Shown: positions 8,243 to 17,673 of the stretch, piece after piece
How positions within the stretch are numbered: position 1 is the first letter of the stretch
Layout of the letters: the number at the start of each line of letters is the position of its first letter
NCBI GenBank assembly: GCA_035935115.1
Contig: DASYXK010000005.1
Location: 62,001-126,000, forward strand
Source of the DNA: TA-20 sp035935115
GTDB taxonomy: Archaea; Thermoproteota; Nitrososphaeria; Nitrososphaerales; Nitrosopumilaceae
Length of the DNA: 64,000 nucleotides
Reading direction: 5' to 3'
Program-made: the position numbers and the translations under genes
The notes under the pieces: model-generated
What the model was told of the DNA's origin: nothing
Databases searched by the model: none
What the model saw: only the letters and a program-made list of their open reading frames with translations

Positions 8243-8911
8243 TCATCTAGCAACAAGTAATTTCCACAAATATCCATTTTGGTTAGTTGTAAGTTCCAAT
8301 TCAAAATGTTCTGAGCCTAATGGAACAGATTTTGATGTGCTATTAGGTTTTTTACCAGCAATATGAAAATCGCGAAAAGCATCAATCATATCAGAAAGTG
8401 TGGCATATCCTCGTGGTTTTTCTTTATCCCAGCAATTACATGTTGTTTCATTAATTACAGCGCCAAAAATAGTTTTTACGTAATTTAGATTACTTTGTGC
8501 TGGGTCTGTTTGTACAGCAGATATAACTAAACCGGGTGCTCTAGTTGAGCCTACCATGTTAATATTTCCAAGAAAATTGCCATTTTTATCTTTGAGCTCA
8601 GTTGATGTGCAGAATTTTACAAGTGCTTGTCTTTTGTCATCTGAGAAAAAGTGACAGTATTGATTGATATCAGTCTGGCTAAAAAACTGTAATGGCCTTG
8701 ACATGTTAATTTCATGCGAAAGTAGACTTGTTTTTAAATTAGAATTTGCTTCCTCATATGAAAAAGAAAGATCAAGTGGAGAAATTTGTGATTGATCAGT
8801 ATTATCAGTTGATTGGTTAGAGATGTTTGGCAATAATACTATTACTATAATTATTGCAGCAATAACAACAGCTCCGCCTATACCTGCATAGAGAAGTTTT
8901 TTCTGCCTCAT
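8243..8911 (-). CDS. Membrane-anchored extracytoplasmic protein, unknown function
   Basis: A 222-residue protein with a short positive N terminus (MRQKK), one transmembrane helix (about residues 7-28), a Ser/Thr/Gln-rich linker and an exported domain. That domain holds Cys residues in YCHFFSDD, KFCTST and TCNCWD that could form disulfides. Similar anchored proteins are common in thaumarchaeal genomes, but I recognise no family. It stands between the permease and a small membrane protein in the same orientation. Confidence 0.65.
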   Translation of the reverse strand: MRQKKLLYAGIGGAVVIAAIIIVIVLLPNISNQSTDNTDQSQISPLDLSFSYEEANSNLKTSLLSHEINMSRPLQFFSQTDINQYCHFFSDDKRQALVKFCTSTELKDKNGNFLGNINMVGSTRAPGLVISAVQTDPAQSNLNYVKTIFGAVINETTCNCWDKEKPRGYATLSDMIDAFRDFHIAGKKPNSTSKSVPLGSEHFELELTTNQNGYLWKLLVAR

Positions 8912-9033
8912 GAAATCTTGGATTTTGTATGCTCTAATAAAGCAATCTCACGGTTAACTGATATTTCATGAACATAATTAATGCCAAAAGAAATGAAACG
9001 TTTATTGAATTATTTTAAAAAAATAAAATGTAG

Positions 9034-9204
9034 TCAGTTACTAGTCGTATCTGGTGTATCAGTAGCCTTTGTCGCATCTGGTTTATCAGTAGTCTTTGTT
9101 GCATCTGGTTTGTTCGTAGATTTGTTTCTTTTACTTTTTATATAAACTACAATAACACCTATTGCTGCAATGGCGATTGCGCCAACTATTAGTTTTGTAG
9201 ACAT
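9034..9204 (-). CDS. Small single-span membrane protein with KPDAT repeats
   Basis: A 56-residue ORF. Residues 2-22 form a transmembrane helix (KLIVGAIAIAAIGVIVVYI), followed by a basic KSKRNK stop-transfer segment and a Thr/Asp/Lys tail in which KPDATKTTD repeats as KPDATKATD and degenerates at the end. The hydrophobic segment followed directly by basic residues supports real coding. It starts with ATG and lies in the same orientation as the upstream anchored protein. The function is unknown. Confidence 0.55.
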   Translation of the reverse strand: MSTKLIVGAIAIAAIGVIVVYIKSKRNKSTNKPDATKTTDKPDATKATDTPDTTSN

Positions 9205-9370
9205 GCTCAAATGCCAGTTTGCTGTTTAATAAATCTGTGCAATCTCAAATACAGCAAATCATAGAGATATTGTCTAGTTGTAAAAGTTTTTGTTGGATAA
9301 GGCAGTTCTTCTATTTTATTCGTTAATGAGGGAAATATACTAATTAATACCGAATTATGTTTGTTGAATA

Positions 9371-10381
9371 TTGCGTATAATATTATGTGGTTTTGGAGTT
9401 GTAGGTCAAAACTTTGCAAAACTTCTACTTTCAAGATCAGAAGATCTGTATGCACTTCATGGTCTAAAGCCTAGAATAGTAGGCGTTTTTGACAGTAAGG
9501 GATCTGCCGCATCCTCTGCAGGTCTTGATCTAAACAGACTTTTAGAGGTCAAAAAAAAATACGGCGACATAAGAAAATATCACAATAAAGAAAAAAACGC
9601 AAACGGACTTGAGATGATCAAGGGAATGGATGCCGAAGTATTGATAGAAACAACTCCAAGCAATTACAAAGATGCCGAACCAGGAATGTCACATATTGTA
9701 AATGCCATGAAAAATGGTCTTCATGTAATTACTGTAAACAAGGGACCACTTGCTCTTGCATTTCCTTCATTAATCGAACTTGCAACATATAATCAAGTAC
9801 TGCTAAAGTTTAGCGGAACAGTTGGCGGAGGCACACCAATTTTAGATTATGCAAAAAATAGTCTACGAGGTGAAAGAATTGTTTCCTTTCAAGGAATTCT
9901 AAATGGTACGACAAATTACATACTGACTAACATGGCTAATGGAATGACTTTCAAGACAGCATTAGCAGATGCAAAAAAAAGAGGATATGTAGAAGCAGAC
10001 GAATCGTTAGATATTGATGGTTTTGACGCTGCAGCCAAACTTGTCATACTAGCTAATTGGATAATGGATATGAAAGTGACCATAAAGGACATCAAACGCA
10101 TAGGGATTAGAGATGTCACTACCTCTGACATCAAAAAGGCTGCTACCAATAATTCTGCTGTAAAACTAATTGCATCATGTAACAAGGAATTACTAGTAGC
10201 ACCTCAACAAATTTCTCTAGATGATCCGTTATGTGTAAACGGTACTCTAAATGCAATAACGTTTAACTCGGAACATTCTGGTCAACAAACAATAATTGGT
10301 CGCGGTGCTGGAGGAATGGAAACTGCCAGCTCCATACTGAGAGATTTGTTAGATATAAGACAGGAAATGTCAAGACGTTGA
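9371..10381 (+). CDS. hom: Homoserine dehydrogenase
   Basis: A 336-residue enzyme reducing aspartate semialdehyde to homoserine, for threonine and methionine synthesis. The N-terminal Rossmann motif is ILCGFGVVGQNFA. The TVNKGPLALAF block carries the catalytic Lys region, and the C-terminal half has the signature GGGTPILDYAKNSLRG and GILNGTTNYIL followed by EADESLDIDGFDAAAKL. It lacks the C-terminal ACT domain and aspartokinase fusion, as in short archaeal forms. The start is TTG, giving MRIILCGFG, with no room for an upstream start. It overlaps the PUA gene by four bases. Confidence 0.95.
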   Translation: MRIILCGFGVVGQNFAKLLLSRSEDLYALHGLKPRIVGVFDSKGSAASSAGLDLNRLLEVKKKYGDIRKYHNKEKNANGLEMIKGMDAEVLIETTPSNYKDAEPGMSHIVNAMKNGLHVITVNKGPLALAFPSLIELATYNQVLLKFSGTVGGGTPILDYAKNSLRGERIVSFQGILNGTTNYILTNMANGMTFKTALADAKKRGYVEADESLDIDGFDAAAKLVILANWIMDMKVTIKDIKRIGIRDVTTSDIKKAATNNSAVKLIASCNKELLVAPQQISLDDPLCVNGTLNAITFNSEHSGQQTIIGRGAGGMETASSILRDLLDIRQEMSRR

Positions 10382-10854
10382 AATCAAATTTATTATCAAA
10401 ATCTGAAACTGCAGAAACATTGGAAAGTATTACAGCACAGTGGAAGATAGAAGTACCTAAGACAAAAAATCTCACTATTCATGAAATTTCAGATAGTGCA
10501 AGATTAATCACTGGAGATAACTTTGCTGCAATCAAGATAGATAAAACGTTCATTCCCTTTCTTTCTGAAACCTCAATGCTTGAAAAATTTCCTAAAGTTG
10601 TAGTAGACATGGGTGCGGTAAAGTTTGTATGCAACGGGGCAACAGTCATGAGACCTGGCATAAAAAAATATTCAGATTTTGATAAAGAACAAATCATATG
10701 CATTGTAGAAGAGTCACGTAACAAGTTTTTGGCAGTAGGAAGAGCGCTAGTGTCAAGTAAAGAACTGGAAACTATGACAAAAGGCGAGGTAGTGAAAAAT
10801 TTGCACTACATATCAGATGAGTTTTGGGAAACTGCAAAAGGGATTAAAAAATAA
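10378..10854 (+). CDS. PUA-domain RNA-binding protein
   Basis: A 158-residue protein with an N-terminal pre-PUA region (WKIEVPKTKNLTIHEI) and a C-terminal PUA domain (about 75-150) seen in VVVDMGAVKFVCNGATVMRPGI and the IVEESRNKFLAVGRALVSSKEL stretch. The gene resembles MCT-1/DENR-type or archaeosine-transglycosylase-type PUA proteins, which bind tRNA or ribosomes. It begins with TTG within the stop of hom (TTGA overlap) and therefore is translationally coupled. It ends one base before the convergent proteasome gene. Confidence 0.85.
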   Translation: MKSNLLSKSETAETLESITAQWKIEVPKTKNLTIHEISDSARLITGDNFAAIKIDKTFIPFLSETSMLEKFPKVVVDMGAVKFVCNGATVMRPGIKKYSDFDKEQIICIVEESRNKFLAVGRALVSSKELETMTKGEVVKNLHYISDEFWETAKGIKK

Positions 10855-11472
10855 CTAGTTTTCAGTGAATTCTCGAGATCCAGTTTTGTCAACTACCAGC
10901 ACGTCAATTCCATCCCCGCTTGCTGCGTCTCTCAGGATAGCAGAACGAATGGATTTTACTGCTAGTGTTACTGCGTCTTTTTCTTTCATGCCTTGTTTGA
11001 ATTCCTGATCAAGAACTCCAAGTGCCATTTCTGCACCAGTTCCTACTGCAGCATAATCGTCCGGCAATACAGAACCTAATGGGTCTAGCGTGTAAATTGC
11101 TGGTGCACCATCAACTCCGCCTACAATAACCTGTGTAAGTAAAGGATAGTATCTTCGTTCATACATTAATGAGGACATCATTTTTGCAACAGAATTTGGT
11201 GGAATCTCTCTTTTTAATTCCATTTTCCTAATCTTTGTAAGAGCACGCATCTGCATTGCTAAAACCTGCATATCAGCTACCAAGCCTGCACAACAAGCTC
11301 CAACATAGTCAGTTATTGTAAATGTCTTTTTTGTGTTCTTACTAACAAGAAAATTGCCATAAGCAACTCTTCTTTCACTTGCCAGAACTACACCACCATC
11401 ATAAGTTATTCCAACAGCTGTGGCGCCCGGCATATACACATAAGCCATAAATTCTGTGCAAAACGAGGACAA
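10855..11472 (-). CDS. psmB: Proteasome beta subunit lacking the Thr1 nucleophile
   Basis: A 205-residue 20S proteasome beta-type subunit. The Ntn-hydrolase core is clear: GATAVGITYDGGVVLASERR, the GVLDQEF helix and RDAASGDGID near the end. Aligned with the Thermoplasma beta subunit (TTTVGI), the residue at position 1 is Ala17, while Glu33 (position 17) and Lys49 (position 33) are retained. Loss of Thr1 suggests a structural or inactive subunit that needs a second, active beta encoded elsewhere, as proposed for one crenarchaeal beta subunit. The short leader of 16 residues is unlikely to be autoprocessed. If the threonine at position 18 acts instead, this reading would be wrong. Confidence 0.9.
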   Translation of the reverse strand: MSSFCTEFMAYVYMPGATAVGITYDGGVVLASERRVAYGNFLVSKNTKKTFTITDYVGACCAGLVADMQVLAMQMRALTKIRKMELKREIPPNSVAKMMSSLMYERRYYPLLTQVIVGGVDGAPAIYTLDPLGSVLPDDYAAVGTGAEMALGVLDQEFKQGMKEKDAVTLAVKSIRSAILRDAASGDGIDVLVVDKTGSREFTEN

Positions 11473-11572
11473 TAAAGCCCTTTCTCTAAATGAAAGGCAC
11501 TAATATGATCGACGGTGCGCAAAAATGAATCATATCTAAAGTAATGAATCTCTAGAAACCAGATGTTAAGAT

Positions 11573-12928
11573 TTAATCGAATTTACTCATTATTTTACAA
11601 ATACATTTTGTAGTTTTGTTCAGCAGATCTATTCTTGCAAATTCGTTAGGAGAGTGAATTCTAGAAAATATGTATGTGCTTCCAATTGAGATACAGGGGG
11701 CAGAAAGAACTTTTGCAAAAGAGTACATCGGCCCAGTACCAGCAGAGGACACACTTATTATGGATTTTCCAAATGATTCGCTTGCAGCTTTTTTTACTTT
11801 AGATACAAACGGATCTAGAATATTGGTTTTAGATGCAGCTTCACCATGAATCATGTTTACTTTGATGTCCCCAAATCCATTTGATCTAAGATGTTGTTTT
11901 AGTCTTGCAAGTTGCTTTAACGGATCCATTTTTGGTACAAGTCTAAAGTCAATTTTTACTAGTGCTTGTGAAGGAAGAACAGTCTTTGCTCCAGGACCAG
12001 TGTAACCTGAAACAAAGCCTGCAATGTTACATGTTGGTTCTCCTACCAGTGCTTTTCTTGCTGCAATTTCTGTCTTGTTTGCAACAAACCGTTTAATTCC
12101 ATATTCTTTTTTGAATTCTTTTTCGTCAAATGGTTCAGCTTGAATTAGTTTAAGTTCTTCTTTTGTAAAGCTGTTCACTTCCTTATACCAGTCTTTGATG
12201 AGTATTTTCCCATTAGCATCACGAAGTGTTTTTAATGCCTCCAAAAGTCTCCATGCGGGATTTTCAATCAGAACAGCAAGGCTAGAATGAGCATCGCGTA
12301 TTGATTCTGTTACTGAGAGTTCAACATAAAGCAAGCCTTTCATCCCAAGGCTGATTATTGGTCTATCTTTGGCATCAACATATCCAAATTCCCAAATCAC
12401 TCCATCACATGAAAATTTTTTCTTGAATTTTTTCAGATATTTTTCAACATGCATGCTTCCAATTTCTTCTTCGCCTTCAACTAGGAATTTCACATTGCAT
12501 GGAACATCGCCTTCGGTTTTTAGATAAGATTCAACAGCTTTTATTCGGGTTATTAATTCGCCCTTGTCATCAGCAGAACCGCGCCCAAAGATTTTGTTAC
12601 CTATAATTTTCCCACTAAACGGTTTGTCTTTCCAAAGATCAAATGGTTCAGCAGGCTGTACATCATAATGATTGTAAAATAGCAAAGTTTTCTTTGGGTT
12701 TTGTTTAGATTTTACCTCACCATATACCACTGGCGGAACTCCTTTTCCAAGATAAAGTAGTTCTGAACGAATTCCTGAATTTCTCATTATTTTTGCCACA
12801 AGTCTTGCACATTCTTCAAGACCTTCATTTTTTGCAGAGACACTAGGTTGTCTAATCAAAGTTTGAAGATCTGATATTAGTCCTTTCATGTTGTTGTCTA
12901 CGTGTCGAAGTACTTGCATCAGAATCAC
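11573..12928 (-). CDS. M20 family metallopeptidase (dipeptidase/deacylase)
   Basis: A 451-residue M20 peptidase of the CNDP/ArgE/DapE type with two metal sites. The first metal His-Asp sits in LLFYNHYDVQPAEPF, the bridging Asp in GRGSADDKGEL, and the Glu-Glu pair in VEGEEEIGS; a C-terminal His lies in SRIHSPNEFARID. A dimerisation lid occupies about 190-330. Substrate could be dipeptides or N-acyl amino acids; motifs do not distinguish them. Start is upstream of MKGLISDLQ at residue 14, which could be the true start. It overlaps the nnrD gene by four bases. Confidence 0.9.
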   Translation of the reverse strand: MILMQVLRHVDNNMKGLISDLQTLIRQPSVSAKNEGLEECARLVAKIMRNSGIRSELLYLGKGVPPVVYGEVKSKQNPKKTLLFYNHYDVQPAEPFDLWKDKPFSGKIIGNKIFGRGSADDKGELITRIKAVESYLKTEGDVPCNVKFLVEGEEEIGSMHVEKYLKKFKKKFSCDGVIWEFGYVDAKDRPIISLGMKGLLYVELSVTESIRDAHSSLAVLIENPAWRLLEALKTLRDANGKILIKDWYKEVNSFTKEELKLIQAEPFDEKEFKKEYGIKRFVANKTEIAARKALVGEPTCNIAGFVSGYTGPGAKTVLPSQALVKIDFRLVPKMDPLKQLARLKQHLRSNGFGDIKVNMIHGEAASKTNILDPFVSKVKKAASESFGKSIISVSSAGTGPMYSFAKVLSAPCISIGSTYIFSRIHSPNEFARIDLLNKTTKCICKIMSKFD

Positions 12929-13788
12929 TTTATCCTGTCAAATGGTTTCATTGCATCAGAAATAAATTCTAAGAGATCAGTTGCAACAATGTGTAAGCCG
13001 TGTTTTTTTTGTGCAAGCATTCCTGCCTTTCCGTTTATAAAAACAGCCGCTGCGGCAGCCTCTACAGGATTACGATTTTTTGACAACATTCCTGCCACTA
13101 CGCCTGAAAGTATATCGCCTGTTCCACCAACAGTCATTGCAGGAGTATTTTTCACATTCAGATACGTCTTTTGCCCATCACTGACAATGTCAGTTGGTCC
13201 CTTTAGCAATATTGTAAGAGCGTTTTCTTTTGCATATTTTTCTACAATTGAGATTCGTTCCCTTTTAGAATCAGATGGTAGTTCTCCAAACAATCTTTTG
13301 AATTCACCGGCATGTGGAGTAACTACAACTTTTTTATTTTTAATTAGAGGCAGTATATCTGATACCAGCGCACTTGCATCAAGAGAAAGTCTTACATCTC
13401 GATTCAAAAGTGATGTTACAAGCAACTTTAATGCTTCAATATCTTGTATTGCCAACCCCATACCTATTGTTGCAGAATCTAGTTCTTTTGGTATGACACC
13501 AAGAAGTTTGTGTACCGCTCCTCTTGTTAGCTTGGCATCAACCAAAGGTAGTACGATAAGATTTGGAGAGATTGCCCTTGTTGCCTGTACATTTATTTTT
13601 GGCACACAAGTGTACACCAAATCCGTTCCACACCGTAGCGCAGCAAGAGATGAAAGTATTGGTGCGCCGTGATAAAAATAACTACCACCAAGAACCAGAA
13701 CCTTTCCGTTATCACCTTTTCGTGATGCAAATTTTCTGGGAGGAATAAAATTTTTCACCATAGTAGCTTGTAGAATATTACTTGTCAA
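12925..13788 (-). CDS. nnrD: ADP-dependent NAD(P)H-hydrate dehydratase
   Basis: A 287-residue ribokinase-fold enzyme repairing hydrated NAD(P)H. Characteristic segments are GKVLVLGGSYFYHGAP near the N terminus, VVVTPHAGEFKRLFG, and VGGTGDILSGVVAGML that binds the nucleotide phosphate. The YjeF N-terminal epimerase domain is absent, so the epimerase must be separate or missing. It is transcribed with the M20 peptidase gene, whose start lies inside the end of this one. The ATG at 13788 precedes a second Met at residue 10 that is also acceptable. Confidence 0.92.
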   Translation of the reverse strand: MTSNILQATMVKNFIPPRKFASRKGDNGKVLVLGGSYFYHGAPILSSLAALRCGTDLVYTCVPKINVQATRAISPNLIVLPLVDAKLTRGAVHKLLGVIPKELDSATIGMGLAIQDIEALKLLVTSLLNRDVRLSLDASALVSDILPLIKNKKVVVTPHAGEFKRLFGELPSDSKRERISIVEKYAKENALTILLKGPTDIVSDGQKTYLNVKNTPAMTVGGTGDILSGVVAGMLSKNRNPVEAAAAAVFINGKAGMLAQKKHGLHIVATDLLEFISDAMKPFDRIK

Positions 13789-13859
13789 TACCGGTAATCT
13801 TCTTTTTGGGTGAATAAACTTTCCTTGTTAGAAACCATTACTCTTTTCTGAGTTGCAAT

Positions 13860-14696
13860 CTATTCTGTAGACTCTTCTACTACAATCTCTTCTTTTGGCA
13901 ATCTATTCTTAAATGCCCTTGGACTGGAGACTTTTCTTGCAAAGGCAACATAGGTGGTATGACCAATGCTACGAAATGAATGCCTTGTTTTTCCCTCTCG
14001 TGCCTCAATAGTTCTGACAATTTGTTCGGTACATTCTATATCATAAAAGTCATTTTCGTTAAGCGCAGTTGCAAGTTTTTCAAGCTGATTCATTGTAGGA
14101 CAGATTGCAACAAATGCCCCACTTCCTTTTAGCATCTTTCTTGCTTGAGGCACTACAGTCCAAGGATCACCAAGATCAACTACTACAATATCAACATCAG
14201 TAATTGGAACTTTCTTGACAGATTTTATGTCAAGCTTTTCCATTGTTACATATTTTGCAACACCTGCTTTTTCTATATTTTTTCTAGCAATCTCCATAAA
14301 ATTTGGATCAACATCAAATGTGTATACATGTCCACGCGGGTTTACAATGCTTGCAAGAAACGTAGTAAGAGAACCACTCCCAGTTCCAATCTCTACAACT
14401 TTTTGTCCACTCTGAAGTCCGGTTCTTGCGGCAATATACCCAAGATCTTTTGGGTACACTATCTGCGTACTACGCTGACTTTTCATGATATAGTCGTGGA
14501 TTGTGGGCTCTAACAGATAGATGTATTTGCCTTTGTTTGTTTTAATTGTAGAGCCATATTCTTTTCCTACAACATCTTTGTGATTAATTACACCAACATG
14601 TGTGTGAAATTGTTGTTTTTTTGATACCTTCATCAGCCATTTTTTTGAATCATTATAAAAAAACAAGACGTAAGAATTTTGTTTTATTTTCTTCAC
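13860..14696 (-). CDS. trmI: tRNA (adenine-N1)-methyltransferase TrmI
   Basis: A 278-residue archaeal TrmI that makes m1A57/58 in the tRNA T-loop. The small N-terminal beta domain is followed by a Rossmann methyltransferase with the SAM motif VEIGTGSGSLTTFLAS and the acidic VYTFDVDPNF strand. The motif IV region reads DIVVVDLGDPW. The short Lys/Glu-rich C-terminal tail is disordered. The gene lies 39 bases behind argS in the same direction, so tRNA function is shared along this operon. Confidence 0.93.
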   Translation of the reverse strand: MKKIKQNSYVLFFYNDSKKWLMKVSKKQQFHTHVGVINHKDVVGKEYGSTIKTNKGKYIYLLEPTIHDYIMKSQRSTQIVYPKDLGYIAARTGLQSGQKVVEIGTGSGSLTTFLASIVNPRGHVYTFDVDPNFMEIARKNIEKAGVAKYVTMEKLDIKSVKKVPITDVDIVVVDLGDPWTVVPQARKMLKGSGAFVAICPTMNQLEKLATALNENDFYDIECTEQIVRTIEAREGKTRHSFRSIGHTTYVAFARKVSSPRAFKNRLPKEEIVVEESTE

Positions 14697-14735
14697 AGAA
14701 ATAAAGCCAATATCATACGGATAAGAATTTACCTG

Positions 14736-16616
14736 TTACATCCTTGATGGTGAACTAATTCCAAGCAAATCAAGTGCCTTGACAAGTGTTTCTTTAAAAC
14801 AATACACGATACAAAGTCGTGCATTTATCAAAGACTTGTTCTCAGCAGTCAGGACCTTTACATGTTCATAAAAGGCGTTAAATGTAACTGCAAGTTCATA
14901 GCAGTACCTTGCAATTATTTTTGGAGACAGGTTTTTTGCAGCATCTTCTATCTGGATATCAAACTTTCCAATTGCCTTAACCAGATTCAACTCATATTCT
15001 GTTGTAAGGCCATCAAATGATACATCAAAGTTTGGTTCTGTCTCTGCTTTTTCTAAAATTCTTGAGGCCCGTGCATACGAGTATTGTATGTATGGGCCAG
15101 TATCACCTTCTAAGCTAAGTGATTCAGTCAAATCAAATGTAATTATTTTATCAAGATCTTGTTTTATCATTGTATATCTTAGTGCTCCCACAGCAACTTG
15201 CTCTGATATCTTTACAAGTGAAAGCTCGTCAAGATCTGGATTTCTCTTTTTTGCTTCTTCATATGTTTTTTTGCCAAGAATATCTAAAACATCATCTGCG
15301 TTGACATAGATTCCTTTTCGTCCTGACATTTGCGCTTCCTTACCAGATATATCCACACCAAGTGTCTTTGCAGTGTCTGCACTTAGAGTCACAGATTCAT
15401 ATCCTAAATGAAAGTATGCACCTTCCTGAGATTTGAAATCAGTCATTATTTTTGTAATTATTTTTTGTAAACGAGATTGTCGTGAATCAATTACAGTTAT
15501 CACTTTTTCACCTACAAAGTCGAGCTTGTTTTCAGTCTTTTCAAGAGTTGTCTCCCACAAAACTCGTCCGTTTGCTTGCTCTGCATATTTTTTATAATAA
15601 AATGGATCATCAAGCATTCCAAGCTTCCACGCTGCATATGGAATGTCTTTTGCAATGTATGTTGCTATTCCATTGCTTCTCACAAGAACCTTATCTTCAT
15701 CATCTACAGACTTTATGACCCAACATCCTTCATTCTTGCCTTCCTTCTCAAGTTCAATAATTCCCAATGATTTCATCTTTTCAAACACTATTTTCCAGAG
15801 ATTTGACTTAAAAATCTGTGATTCAAAATTCAGGCAATCATATGTCACCCCAAGACGCCAGCAAGTCTTTAGTTGTTCATCAAGAACTTTTCTTGTAATT
15901 TCATTAGCAAATTTTGCAGTCTCAGATATGCCTTCTTCTAATTCCTTGAGAACCAGAGTTCTTTTTTCTGCCAGATTTGAATCAGTCTCATATTTTTCTG
16001 TTATATTTACATAAACAACATCTCCGCAGTAATGATCAAATTTTTGACCCTTGGGCTGCTCTACAGAATATCCGCCATATTTGAAACCTACAATGATATC
16101 TGCTACTTGCAATCCGGAATCATCAACATAGTTTAGTACCCTTACATCATATTGTGATTTGTGTAATATTTTTGAAACTGTGTCACCTATGATTATGTTT
16201 CTCACATGACCAATGTGTAGCGCCTTGTTTGGATTTACACTAGTGTGCTCTACTACAATTTTCAAATTTTTTCCAACATTAATATCACCATATTTTTTTT
16301 GCATTGCAGCTGTTATTGTAGAATTATTTAATTCAGAAAAATTTGCAACAAAGTTCACATATCCTGATTGGTGTGCAGTGATTTCCTTTACGAATTTGCC
16401 TTTGTTTTTTTGGTACTGTTTTAAAATAATATCTGCAATTTCAAATGGTCTTTTCTTGAGACTCTTGGCAAGCAAGAATGCGATATTGCAGCTTACATCA
16501 CCAAATTCTGGTCTTGCAGCCTCAGATACTTCAAACTCTACTTGAGGATAATGTAGTTCGTCAGAAATTTGCCTGAGTCTTGATCGTATTTCATCAAAGA
16601 GCAGTCGAAGTGTCAT
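14736..16616 (-). CDS. argS: Arginyl-tRNA synthetase
   Basis: A 626-residue class I synthetase. The class I HIGH motif reads ALHIGHVRN (about residue 134), the KMSKS counterpart is MSGRKGIYVN (about 428), and the C-terminal DALR anticodon-binding domain ends the protein. The N-terminal Arg-tRNA additional domain (residues 1-80) recognises the D-loop. Length is typical. It starts three bases after the phosphatase gene, indicating co-transcription. Confidence 0.96.
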   Translation of the reverse strand: MTLRLLFDEIRSRLRQISDELHYPQVEFEVSEAARPEFGDVSCNIAFLLAKSLKKRPFEIADIILKQYQKNKGKFVKEITAHQSGYVNFVANFSELNNSTITAAMQKKYGDINVGKNLKIVVEHTSVNPNKALHIGHVRNIIIGDTVSKILHKSQYDVRVLNYVDDSGLQVADIIVGFKYGGYSVEQPKGQKFDHYCGDVVYVNITEKYETDSNLAEKRTLVLKELEEGISETAKFANEITRKVLDEQLKTCWRLGVTYDCLNFESQIFKSNLWKIVFEKMKSLGIIELEKEGKNEGCWVIKSVDDEDKVLVRSNGIATYIAKDIPYAAWKLGMLDDPFYYKKYAEQANGRVLWETTLEKTENKLDFVGEKVITVIDSRQSRLQKIITKIMTDFKSQEGAYFHLGYESVTLSADTAKTLGVDISGKEAQMSGRKGIYVNADDVLDILGKKTYEEAKKRNPDLDELSLVKISEQVAVGALRYTMIKQDLDKIITFDLTESLSLEGDTGPYIQYSYARASRILEKAETEPNFDVSFDGLTTEYELNLVKAIGKFDIQIEDAAKNLSPKIIARYCYELAVTFNAFYEHVKVLTAENKSLINARLCIVYCFKETLVKALDLLGISSPSRM

Positions 16617-16619
16617 ATC

Positions 16620-17339
16620 TTACTCCCGTGATAGTTTAAGCTCAACATACTCCAATGCCTCAATAACTCCATCGCCAGCATTTCCTGTTACAGTCATGGA
16701 TGCCTGTGATTTTACATCTTCTGATGCATTGCCTATTGCTATACTCAGTCCTGTTGCCTTGAATAGGGGAACATCATTTTCACTATCACCTATTGATATG
16801 ACATCATCTTTTGTAGCCGAAAACATGCTCATTACCTCTTCTAGTCCCCTAGCTTTGTTTATGCCCTTTGAATTAATATGAAATGCATACTGGCTATCAG
16901 AAAGTTCTACCGGTAAATTATTTTGTGCAACAATTTTTTTTGCCAAATCTATATCAAAATTTCGTTCAAGAACAACTTCGGTCAGCCTTGGAAATACATT
17001 TTTTATTTCTATTTGAGGAATTTTTGTCTTTAAAAATTCAAATGCTTTTATGCAATCCTCTTTTTTTCCCAATAGCTTATGTTCAGATGGACCATACATT
17101 ACTGCTCCACCATTTTCACCTACTGCAATCCTAGTTGTGCCTCCAAACACCGATAACACGTATGCTTCAACAGATGATCTCCCAGTAACAAAAATCACTT
17201 TGTGTCCTAGTTTTTCCATGTATCGCAGTGCTGCAAGTGCATCAAGATCAACTCTACCGCCCTTTGTATCGGTAATTGTTCCATCAATATCTATGGCAAA
17301 GATTTTTGGGCGCACCAAGTCAGATATGATATTGGGCAT
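16620..17339 (-). CDS. Archaeal phosphoglycolate phosphatase (HAD, Cof type)
   Basis: A 239-residue haloacid-dehalogenase phosphatase. Motif I is FAIDIDGTITDTKGG with the nucleophilic Asp and the general-acid Asp, motif II the FVTGRSS strand, and motif IV GDSENDVPLF. Archaeal proteins of this type (TA0175 family) dephosphorylate 2-phosphoglycolate or sucrose phosphates. It leads the argS-trmI operon from a promoter within the 41-bp gap shared with the divergent DUF504 gene. Confidence 0.88.
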   Translation of the reverse strand: MPNIISDLVRPKIFAIDIDGTITDTKGGRVDLDALAALRYMEKLGHKVIFVTGRSSVEAYVLSVFGGTTRIAVGENGGAVMYGPSEHKLLGKKEDCIKAFEFLKTKIPQIEIKNVFPRLTEVVLERNFDIDLAKKIVAQNNLPVELSDSQYAFHINSKGINKARGLEEVMSMFSATKDDVISIGDSENDVPLFKATGLSIAIGNASEDVKSQASMTVTGNAGDGVIEALEYVELKLSRE

Positions 17340-17380
17340 AATAACTCCTATCTAAAATACTATTTTGCAATAAACACAAC

Positions 17381-17620
17381 ATGCCACGAAAAGGCAAACT
17401 TGCTGAAATTCTCAGTAAAGCAATGTATGCAGACAGCCCCAATTCATACACAGTAGGGTATCAGGACTATGATACCATCATCGAAGTCACACTACCAGAA
17501 TTCATAAAATTATCAGATAATTTTGAAACTATTCCAATAACAAGAATACATCATATCAAGAAAGGAGACAAGACTTTGTACTCTAAAATTGTTAATAAAA
17601 AAGATTCTCAGATCATCTGA
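17381..17620 (+). CDS. DUF504 / UPF0248 protein
   Basis: A 79-residue protein of the archaeal DUF504 family. Characteristic segments are GKLAEILSKAMYAD at the N terminus, YTVGYQDYD and the motif ITRIHHIKKGDKTLYSK near the end. A small beta-rich RNA-binding fold has been proposed for the family, and eukaryotic relatives occur next to 2'-5' ligase domains. The exact role is not known. It is divergent to the phosphoglycolate phosphatase with only 41 bp between them, so both transcripts are probably leaderless. Confidence 0.85.
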   Translation: MPRKGKLAEILSKAMYADSPNSYTVGYQDYDTIIEVTLPEFIKLSDNFETIPITRIHHIKKGDKTLYSKIVNKKDSQII

Positions 17621-17673
17621 TTGTTTTTTATCATTTAAAGAGCTCTAAATATACGTAAAAAAATACCCAAACA

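Noticed and set aside
9207..9455. 82-residue minus frame upstream of homoserine dehydrogenase
   Set aside because: It overlaps the start of hom on the other strand and has no recognised motif.
12902..13672. 256-residue plus-strand frame
   Set aside because: It is antisense to nnrD, which has clear motifs; the plus frame is Ser/Phe-rich as expected of an antisense shadow.
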